A stretch of 30,771 bases of DNA from Streptomyces caelestis. GTDB taxonomy: Bacteria > Actinomycetota > Actinomycetes > Streptomycetales > Streptomycetaceae. Location of the stretch: contig NZ_LGCN01000242.1 in the NCBI RefSeq assembly GCF_001279005.1, forward strand, positions 1 to 30,771, in the 5' to 3' direction. Positions 25,949-30,771 of this stretch are shown here, in pieces. The translations under genes were made by a program, and so were the position numbers. Every line of letters begins with the position of its first letter. Position 1 is the stretch's first letter. The notes under the pieces were generated by a model, which was not told the DNA's origin, ran no database searches, and saw only the letters and a list, made by a program, of their open reading frames with translations.

Positions 25949-26270
25949 CTAGGCCGTCGGAGGGTCTTCGGGGTCCGGCAGCGCCACGGGGGTACGGCGG
26001 GTCAGCGGCAGCAGTACGCCGGCGAGCAGCAGGGTGACCAGACCGAGCGCCGCAACGGCCGTGGCCAGGCCGCCGAGCGGTCCCCGCGCGCCGAGGAGGA
26101 CCAGGGGGCAGACGAACTGGCCCAGGAAGAACGCCGACGTCCACAGTCCGGTACCGCGTCCCCGGTCGGCGAAGTCGAGCCGGGACACGGCCAGTGTCAG
26201 CAGCGACGGCAACAGCATTCCGGTGCCCACGCAGTTGACCACGGCGGCGGCGATCAGCAGGGGCACGTTG
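25949..26270 (-). pseudogene. MFS transporter, C-terminal remnant
   Basis: The frame ending at 25949 reads [20 protein letters not shown], then [40 protein letters not shown] and [20 protein letters not shown]. These are the last three or four membrane helices of a drug-type major facilitator (loop motif with [11 protein letters not shown]). The first two thirds are missing. At about 26,262-26,275 the sequence changes abruptly into the end of a CoA-transferase gene coded on the other strand. Confidence 0.75.
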
Positions 26271-26375
26271 TCGGACGAGATCCACCTGCCCGGCGTCTTC
26301 GTCCAGCGGATCGTGCGGCTCACCGCGGAGGAAGCCACGGACAAGCAGATCGAGAAGAGGACCGTACGCGCATGA
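26271..26375 (+). pseudogene. 3-oxoacid CoA-transferase subunit A, last codons only
   Basis: The rightward frame reads [20 protein letters not shown] and [15 protein letters not shown] before the TGA at 26373-26375. This is the C-terminal tail of subunit A of succinyl-CoA:3-ketoacid or 3-oxoadipate CoA-transferases (usual form [13 protein letters not shown] ... KRIEKRTVR). About 34 of about 250 residues remain and the CoA-binding part is gone. Its stop overlaps the subunit B start as ATGA, the normal coupling of an intact operon. Confidence 0.8.
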
Positions 26376-27046
26376 GCACCGCCCTCGGCACCCGACGCGG
26401 CTGGACCCGCGACCGGATGGCCGCCCGCGCCGCCGCCGAACTCACCGACGGCTCCTACGTCAACCTCGGCATCGGACTGCCCACCCTGATCCCCGGCCAC
26501 CTCCCGCCCGGCGTGCACGTCGTGCTGCACTCCGAGAACGGCATCCTGGGCACCGGCCCCTACCCGCGCGAGGACGAGGTCGACCCGGACCTGATCAACG
26601 CCGGCAAGGAGACCGTCACCGTCCTGCCCGGCGCCTCGTTCTTCGACTCGGCCCTGTCCTTCGGCATGATCCGCGGCGGCCACATCGACACCGCCGTCCT
26701 CGGCGCCATGCAGGTCTCCGCCCGCGGTGACCTGGCCAACTGGATGATCCCCGGCAAGATGGTCAAGGGCATGGGCGGCGCCATGGACCTGGTGCACGGC
26801 GCCCGCCGCGTCATCGTCCTCATGGAGCACACCGCCAAGGACGGCAGCCCGAAGATCCTCGAGGAGTGCGTCCTGCCGCTCACCGGCGAGCGATGCGTAC
26901 ACCGGATCATCACCGATCTCGGCGTCCTCGACGTCACAGCGAACGGCCTGGCCCTGGTCGAGACCGCTCCCGGCGTCACGGTGAACGACATCGCGGCCCG
27001 GACCGGCGCCCGGTTGCTGATGGACCACGCGACGGCGGCGTGCTGA
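26372..27046 (+). CDS. 3-oxoacid CoA-transferase subunit B, without its subunit A
   Basis: 224 residues; ATG 26372 overlaps the subunit A stop. [40 protein letters not shown] and the catalytic Glu55 in [12 protein letters not shown], then [40 protein letters not shown] and [20 protein letters not shown] are complete and typical of the beta subunit (ScoB/PcaJ/AtoA type). The enzyme swaps CoA between succinate and a 3-keto acid (acetoacetate or 3-oxoadipate) and needs both subunits. Because subunit A is reduced to its tail next door, this product is probably inactive unless a subunit A is supplied from elsewhere. Which acid it used cannot be decided. Confidence 0.92.
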   Translation: MSTALGTRRGWTRDRMAARAAAELTDGSYVNLGIGLPTLIPGHLPPGVHVVLHSENGILGTGPYPREDEVDPDLINAGKETVTVLPGASFFDSALSFGMIRGGHIDTAVLGAMQVSARGDLANWMIPGKMVKGMGGAMDLVHGARRVIVLMEHTAKDGSPKILEECVLPLTGERCVHRIITDLGVLDVTANGLALVETAPGVTVNDIAARTGARLLMDHATAAC

Positions 27047-27118
27047 GGGCGCGAGCGACCCGGCGTGAAGCCTGAGCGGAGCCGGGCCTCGGCCATGTGC
27101 TCCGAGGAGAGGACATGC

Positions 27119-27159
27119 GTCCCCGGGCAGCGCACAGACCTGCCGTGCGCCCCGGGGAC
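27119..27159. terminator. Strong hairpin between the CoA-transferase and TrmB/LuxR-type genes
   Basis: GTCCCCGGG (27119-27127) plus GCGCAC (27130-27135) pair with GTGCGC (27145-27150) plus CCCGGGGAC (27151-27159). That is 15 bp with a two-base bulge and a 9-base loop. The flanking genes converge, so it may end both transcripts. Confidence 0.65.
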
Positions 27160-27302
27160 GTGGGCGATCCGCAGGTGCGGCACCCGTGCGTACCGCGGCC
27201 CCGCCCTCCGGGAGGACCCCGTCCTCGCCTGGGCTCGCAGCGGCCGACCGCTCCCCCTGCCGCCGAGCCCCGGCGATGCCGCCACCTGGGCCGTCGGCCG
27301 CC

Positions 27303-28283
27303 TCAGAGCCACCCCCGCTCGTGCGCCTGCCATCCGAGCTGCAGACGCGACCGCGCGTCCGCCCGTTCCATCAGATGCGTCACACGCCTCACCACAGTGC
27401 GGCGGCTGACGCCCAGGCGCGCCGCCACCGCGTCATCCGTCAGACCGGACACGAGCAGTGACAGCAGATACCGGTCTTCGTCCGAGAGGGTGGCGGCGGG
27501 ACGTATCCGGTCGTCGGGACCGAGGGAGAGCGGGACGGCATGGCTCCAGACCGTCTCGAAGAGCGCGCTCAGGGCGTCGAGCAGACCACAGGGATGCACC
27601 AGCAGGGCGGTGCGGTGCGCGGCGTCCGACCAGGAGAGCGGCAGCAGCGCCAAGGACTCGTCGGCGAGGGCGAGTTTGATCGGTACGCGGTGGGCCAGAC
27701 GCGCCTGCTCCCCCGCGCGTACGCACGCGGCGACTCCGGCCGCGATCGCCGGGTCGTCGAGCGCGACGGTGCCGTACACAGCGCGGCACACCACGCCCCG
27801 AGCCAGTAATCGGTCCAGCTGGCTCTCATTGACGTCTTTCGGCGCGGCGTAGGGCGGCGTGACCAGCACACGCAGCTCCCGGCGTGCGCCGCGCTGGAGC
27901 CGGTCGAAGGCCTGGCCGACCGCCTCACCACCGGTCACTATCTCGATCAGCTCCCCGGCCCGCCTGTTCCCCTCCCGGCCCCGGGCCTCCTCGGCCAGCC
28001 GGTGTGCCGCCGTGCGCACGGCCTCCAGCTCGTCGTGCCGCCGACGGATCAGGTGGTCCACGACCATGTCGGGCGCCACGGGCACGACGCGTTCGTCGGG
28101 CGGCGGCGTCTGATGCACGAACCCCTTGCGCCGCAGGCCCTTGACGATCCGCCGGACCCGGCCGGGCTCCAGCGACGAAGCGGCCGCCAGATCGTCCGGG
28201 GAGGCGGAGCCCCGACGCAGGAGCAGCAGATAGACGGACTCCTCGGGCCTGCTCAATCCCACCGGTCCCAGCATGATCGTCAT
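27303..28283 (-). CDS. TrmB-like / LuxR-type transcriptional regulator
   Basis: 326 residues from ATG 28283; no clear ribosome site, so the start is tentative (28274 is possible). The N-terminal winged helix (GLSRPEESVYLLLLRRGSAS, then GRVRRIVKGLRRKGFVHQTP) is of TrmB type. A central domain follows (VTPPYAAPKDVNESQLDRLL, KLALADESLALLPLSW). The C-terminus holds a LuxR-like helix-turn-helix (LSDEDRYLLSLLVSGLTDDA, then LGVSRRTVVRRVTHLMERAD). This two-HTH type is common in Streptomyces. It diverges from the S8 peptidase remnant, its likely former target, but that is inference. Confidence 0.82.
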   Translation of the reverse strand: MTIMLGPVGLSRPEESVYLLLLRRGSASPDDLAAASSLEPGRVRRIVKGLRRKGFVHQTPPPDERVVPVAPDMVVDHLIRRRHDELEAVRTAAHRLAEEARGREGNRRAGELIEIVTGGEAVGQAFDRLQRGARRELRVLVTPPYAAPKDVNESQLDRLLARGVVCRAVYGTVALDDPAIAAGVAACVRAGEQARLAHRVPIKLALADESLALLPLSWSDAAHRTALLVHPCGLLDALSALFETVWSHAVPLSLGPDDRIRPAATLSDEDRYLLSLLVSGLTDDAVAARLGVSRRTVVRRVTHLMERADARSRLQLGWQAHERGWL

Positions 28284-28794
28284 GATGACACGCCATCGGA
28301 CACACGTACGGGGATTCACCGAGGAGCGACAGGCCGTCAGCGCCCCGCCATGCGGTCCGCATTCCGCACCGCACTTTTCATCACGAGGAATACCCGCCTT
28401 CAGGAGAATTGGTTCAGAAATTCCTCGCCTCATCTGATCATTCCACCTCCCCGTCCGGACGAGAAGCGCCTTCGGCAGCGCATACGTGCCATGGCGCACA
28501 TGCGTCAACCTCCCTGCAGCGAGAGGGTGCTGATGCCCAGCCGATGACGCCTTCAACGCCCGGAGCAGCAATGTTCTCCGGGCTGCACGCTCTTGCGGAA
28601 ATCCCAGAAAGAAGTCGCAGAGCTATCGCACCGCCGCACCGGGAGTCGACAACTTCCCCGCTGCATAATTACTGTTGCGATCGCCCGACGGTATTCACTC
28701 AGCACACATTCCGCGTGTGCCCGGCATGCGCTATCGACTTCTCCACCCTCTTTTCAAGAGGTTGTGTCGCGCTTTTCCCGCAGACCGAACAGAT
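28284..28794. other. A/T-richer divergent region between the TrmB/LuxR gene and the S8 remnant
   Basis: Base composition is clearly lower in G+C than the rest of the window (for example CTGCATAATTACTGTTGC near 28,660). An 8-bp inverted repeat, CGAGGAAT (28384-28391) and ATTCCTCG (28420-28427), lies about 100 bases from the regulator start. Small frames such as one from ATG 28571 (GGAG upstream, Cys-rich end VCPACAIDFS) exist, but their third positions show no G/C bias. It probably holds promoters, and its composition suggests foreign or non-coding DNA. Confidence 0.45.
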
Positions 28795-29640
28795 CGTGTG
28801 ACGAGTCGGCGACGCTCGCGGCGATGCAGTGGGCCGCGCTCGAGAAGAAGGCCGACGTCGTCAACATCAGCATCGGCGGCGCCGACACCCCCGGCATCGA
28901 TCCGCTCGAGGAGGCCGTCAACACCCTCACCGAGGAGACCGGCACGCTCTTCGTCATAGCCGCCGGCAACAGCGGCGGCGGCAGGTACTCCGTCAACTCC
29001 CCGGCAGCGCGGACGCGGCGCCGACCGTCGGCGCGGTGGACAAGTCCGACCGGATCGCCTCCTTCTCCAGCCGGGGACCGCGGGTGGGCGACGACGCCGT
29101 CAAACCCGACATCACCGCCCCCGGTGTCGACATCGCCGCCGCCCGGGCCGGAGGCACCGCGATGGGCACCCCGGCCGACGAGCACTGCACGAGCGCCAAC
29201 GGCACCTCCATGGCCACCCCGCACGTGGCCGGCGCGGCGGCCCTCCTGGCACAGCAGCACCCGGAGTCGACGTGTCATGGACCTTCCCCTCGGCCCGCGC
29301 CGGCCAGTGCACCCGGCCGGCCCTGCCGAGGCTGGGCTTCAGCCCCGAGCTCGGCCCGGACGACGCCGCGCCCGGAGGCAAGGCGTTCAGGGCCCCCTTC
29401 ACGGTGGACCACCAGTCGGGGTCGACCGGCGGCGGGAAGATCAAGAAGCCCTCGGTCGAGGTCTCCCACGACGACGGCACGACCTGGTGCTCCGCCCGGG
29501 TGACCCCCGCCGGCAAGGGCTGGACCGCCCTGGTACGGCACCCGGAGGGTCCCGGCTTCGTGTCCCTGCGCACCACCGCCGGTGACTCCGCGGGCCACAG
29601 CATCACGCAGAGCGTCATCCACGCCTACCGCCTCAAGTGA
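28795..29640 (+). pseudogene. S8 family serine peptidase (subtilase), decayed
   Basis: Three pieces in different frames. Piece 1 (about 28,797-29,010): AAMQWAALEKKADVVNISIG, PGIDPLEEAVNTLTEETGTL, FVIAAGNSGGG with the oxyanion Asn. One base is missing near 29,005, and piece 2 (to about 29,275) continues PGSADAAPTVGAVDKSDRIA, FSSRGPRVGDDAVKPDITAP and the catalytic Ser in NGTSMATPHVAGAAALLAQQ. A deletion then joins piece 3, the end of the C-terminal domain (FRAPFTVDHQSGSTGGGKIK, SVEVSHDDGTTWCSARVTPA, AGHSITQSVIHAYRLK, stop at 29640). The signal, propeptide, catalytic Asp and His are absent. Intact relatives have over 1,000 residues. Confidence 0.85.
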
Positions 29641-29709
29641 GCGGGCGTCCGGTCCGGCGGGTCCTGAACGCCTGCCGGACCGGGCATGCCGTCGTCACCA
29701 CTCGGCGAA

Positions 29710-29743
29710 GACGAGCGCTCCCGGCAGGCCGGGAGCGCTCGTC
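29710..29743. terminator. Perfect 15-bp hairpin terminator
   Basis: GACGAGCGCTCCCGG (29710-29724) and CCGGGAGCGCTCGTC (29729-29743) with loop CAGG. It lies 24 bases before the end of the amylase-inhibitor gene and 70 bases after the subtilase remnant, which converge on it, so it can act in both directions. Confidence 0.85.
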
Positions 29744-29766
29744 CGTTCCGCCGTGCGGCGGTGCGG

Positions 29767-30096
29767 TCAGGCACCGTCGGCGTGGTCGCACAGGACGATG
29801 CCCTCGACCGTGTTCCCCTCGGTTCCGTAGCCCGGGAAGGTGAACCAGTTTCGCGGGGCCACCTCCTGGCAGGGAACGTCCGTTCCGTCGCCGTACAGGA
29901 CCTTCACCCTGTGGGGGGTGGAGCAGTCGTTGATCACGAACGTGTAGCGCCACCCCGGGCTGTACGTCAGGCACGCGGGGACGGAGGCCTCGTTCCCCGC
30001 GCTCTCCTGGGACCCGGCGTGGGCCACCGTGGCGGGCGCGGCCACGGCCAGAGCCACCGCGCACGCCATGAAAGTCGAACGCACGAACCGCTTCAT
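29767..30096 (-). CDS. Secreted alpha-amylase inhibitor, tendamistat family
   Basis: 109 residues; ATG 30096 with AAGGGGAG eight bases upstream (an ATG at 30114 has none). The Sec signal KRFVRSTFMACAVALAVAAP ends ATVAHAGSQE. The mature part has four cysteines spaced 16, 18 and 27 apart, almost the tendamistat pattern of 16, 18 and 28 (Cys11-Cys27, Cys45-Cys73). The inhibitory Trp-Arg-Tyr triplet is at the same place, seven residues after the first Cys (CLTYSPGWRYTF), and VKVLYGDGTDVPCQEVAP matches the second sheet. Tendamistat blocks animal-type alpha-amylases by inserting this triplet into the active site. The gene lies near pullulanase on the same strand. Confidence 0.9.
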   Translation of the reverse strand: MKRFVRSTFMACAVALAVAAPATVAHAGSQESAGNEASVPACLTYSPGWRYTFVINDCSTPHRVKVLYGDGTDVPCQEVAPRNWFTFPGYGTEGNTVEGIVLCDHADGA

Positions 30097-30343
30097 CAGA
30101 GTGCTCCCCTTCACTTACTGAACGGACACCCTCAGAGTACGGAGGGCCGGCGGGAGTATGAAAAGCATTGCGGCAAGTTCCAGCAACTTGCGGTGCCGGT
30201 TTCAATGACCCCGCGGGACGCAGTTCCCTATGAAAGAGCAGCTCAGCGCGCTGATTTGGCCTCACGCCGCGGGATGACAGGACACAGCCGGACGGATGAA
30301 CCCGCGGACGCAGTGAGGTTACTGCCGGATGAAGCGGCATGAC
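30097..30343. other. Upstream region of the amylase-inhibitor gene
   Basis: No gene is supported in these 247 bases. The part nearest the gene holds the operator-like repeat at 30,168-30,193 and a possible -10 (CATACT, read leftward near 30,154-30,159). The rest (30,200-30,343) shows nothing recognisable. Confidence 0.45.
30168..30193 (-). promoter_or_regulatory. Amylase-type operator candidate (AACTTGC / GCAAGTT repeats)
   Basis: GCAAGTT (30173-30179) and AACTTGC (30185-30191) form an inverted repeat with a 5-base centre. TTGCGG occurs at 30168 and 30188, exactly 20 bases apart. CTTGC-type repeats are the hallmark of Streptomyces amylase and maltose promoters controlled by MalR/Reg1. The site lies about 75-95 bases before the inhibitor start, over the likely promoter. 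This suggests the gene is switched on by maltodextrins and off by glucose. Confidence 0.5.
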
Positions 30344-30430
30344 TTACTCCTGCCACCAGGCCGCACTGCCATCGACAAACGAACACATGGCCGTGCTCAG
30401 TGAGGCGGTCGCGATAAGACCGAAAGCCAT
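30344..30430 (-). CDS. Possible 28-residue hydrophobic peptide
   Basis: ATG 30430 follows a very strong ribosome site (GGGGGAGGGGCG, directly upstream) and ends at TAA 30344. The peptide begins MAFGLIATASLSTAMCSF and ends SAAWWQE: one short membrane-like segment, one Cys and a Trp-Trp near the end. It starts 33 bases after the terminator-like hairpin behind pullulanase, so it would need read-through or its own promoter. I recognise no family. Without homologues it could be chance, but the ribosome site is better than that of most nearby genes. Confidence 0.4.
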   Translation of the reverse strand: MAFGLIATASLSTAMCSFVDGSAAWWQE

Positions 30431-30462
30431 CGCCCCTCCCCCGTTCCGGCCCCCGAACACGG

Positions 30463-30496
30463 AAGTGCCCGTACCGGTCTGCCGGTACGGGCACTT
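30463..30496 (-). terminator. Perfect 15-bp hairpin terminator of the pullulanase gene
   Basis: AAGTGCCCGTACCGG (30463-30477) and CCGGTACGGGCACTT (30482-30496) with loop TCTG, 17 bases beyond the pullulanase stop. Confidence 0.85.
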
Positions 30497-30512
30497 CGTG
30501 GGCGGTTTCCTG

Positions 30513-30771
30513 TCAGCGCGTGAAGACCGCCACGGTACGGCCCGGCACCTCGAAGGTGCCGGTGCTCTTCGTGTAGGTGGCCGTCCTGACCACACGGTCC
30601 GCTCCGGCGGCCTGCACCGGGTGCAGCCGGTAGGCGCCTGCGCCCGGCTCCGTCAGCCGCTGGGACTGCCGGTCGGGCGTGGCGTTGAAGACGACGACCA
30701 GGTCGCCCAGTTTCATGGTGATCACGCCGGGCGTCTCGTCCGTGCCGGAGAGCGGGAAGGAGAGCGCGGAC
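30513..30771 (-). CDS. Pullulanase-type alpha-1,6-glucosidase, C-terminal end
   Basis: The last 85 residues of a gene that enters from the right edge: SALSFPLSGTDETPGVITMK, then LGDLVVVFNATPDRQSQRLT, AYRLHPVQAAGADRVVRTAT and TGTFEVPGRTVAVFTR. The segment VVVFNATP..Q and the ending LHPVQAAG ... FEVPGRTVAVF are characteristic of the C-terminal beta domain (DUF3372) of secreted bacterial pullulanases (GH13), which debranch starch and pullulan at alpha-1,6 bonds. The catalytic barrel is outside the window. It has its own hairpin terminator, and the amylase-inhibitor gene is about 420 bases downstream on the same strand. Confidence 0.85.
   Translation of the reverse strand, partial: SALSFPLSGTDETPGVITMKLGDLVVVFNATPDRQSQRLTEPGAGAYRLHPVQAAGADRVVRTATYTKSTGTFEVPGRTVAVFTR

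Noticed and set aside
28491..28547. Short leader-peptide-like frame (MRQPPCSERVLMPSR)
   Set aside because: No stop-start coupling, no adjacent intact gene and no recognised attenuator pattern.
28571..28801. Cys-rich frame (CCDRP, VCPACAIDF) with GGAG before its ATG
   Set aside because: Third positions lack G/C bias and the frame ends exactly at the subtilase remnant edge. No motif spacing for a zinc site was convincing. Kept only as part of the A/T-rich patch.

Overview
The window looks like Streptomyces chromosomal DNA. It is about 70% or more G+C with strong third-position G/C bias, GTG and TTG starts are common, and secreted proteins carry twin-arginine or long Sec signals. The gene families (PanD, DUF6328, DUF1254, LuxR regulators with TPR or TrmB-like N-termini, a tendamistat-type amylase inhibitor) are typical of the genus. 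All product names come from reading the translated sequence; no database was searched.

Left end (1-3,350). A minus-strand run encodes PanD (aspartate decarboxylase), a small GNAT protein, an Asp/Glu-racemase-like protein and the start of a proline-rich protein. Upstream of panD lies a leader of about 250 bp, a diverged copy of which recurs at about 5.97-6.55 kb attached to a broken panD start. Between 1.9 and 2.35 kb are fragments of an acyl-CoA dehydrogenase and a sugar-nucleotide epimerase/decarboxylase, followed by an intact FKBP-type prolyl isomerase.

Plant-polymer region (3.5-15.9 kb). A divergent secreted GH10 protein is flanked by a 21-bp perfect inverted repeat. It is followed by a secreted bacterial cutinase of the polyester-hydrolase type, a large LuxR-type regulator, a frameshifted NTF2-like gene, a GH127 remnant, a secreted GH54 arabinofuranosidase with CBM42, a divergently transcribed Tat-exported GH29 fucosidase with a ricin-type CBM13, and a secreted CE1 feruloyl/acetyl esterase. 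Together these would remove arabinose, fucose and ester decorations from hemicellulose or pectin, open the xylan backbone and attack cutin. The GH54 and GH29 promoters each have a palindrome just downstream of the predicted transcription start.

Transport and metabolic region (16-27 kb). It holds a chimeric ROK/DUF6328 pseudogene, an orphan sugar-type solute-binding protein, an orphan LivJ-type binding lipoprotein, a GNAT protein and a tightly overlapping minus-strand operon DUF1254/1214 - HAD phosphatase - DUF1254/1214 - GAP/Sap membrane protein. A deletion scar then joins the end of an MFS transporter to the last codons of a CoA-transferase subunit A gene, leaving an intact subunit B gene without its partner.

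Right end (27.3-30.8 kb). A TrmB/LuxR-type regulator faces the remnant of an S8 subtilase. Beyond it are a tendamistat-family alpha-amylase inhibitor with an amylase-operator-like repeat in its promoter, a possible 28-residue peptide, and the end of a pullulanase gene. The inhibitor next to pullulanase suggests a starch-competition locus.

The unusual overall feature is the number of truncated, frameshifted or fused genes (about ten in 31 kb), which suggests a rearranging accessory or arm region.
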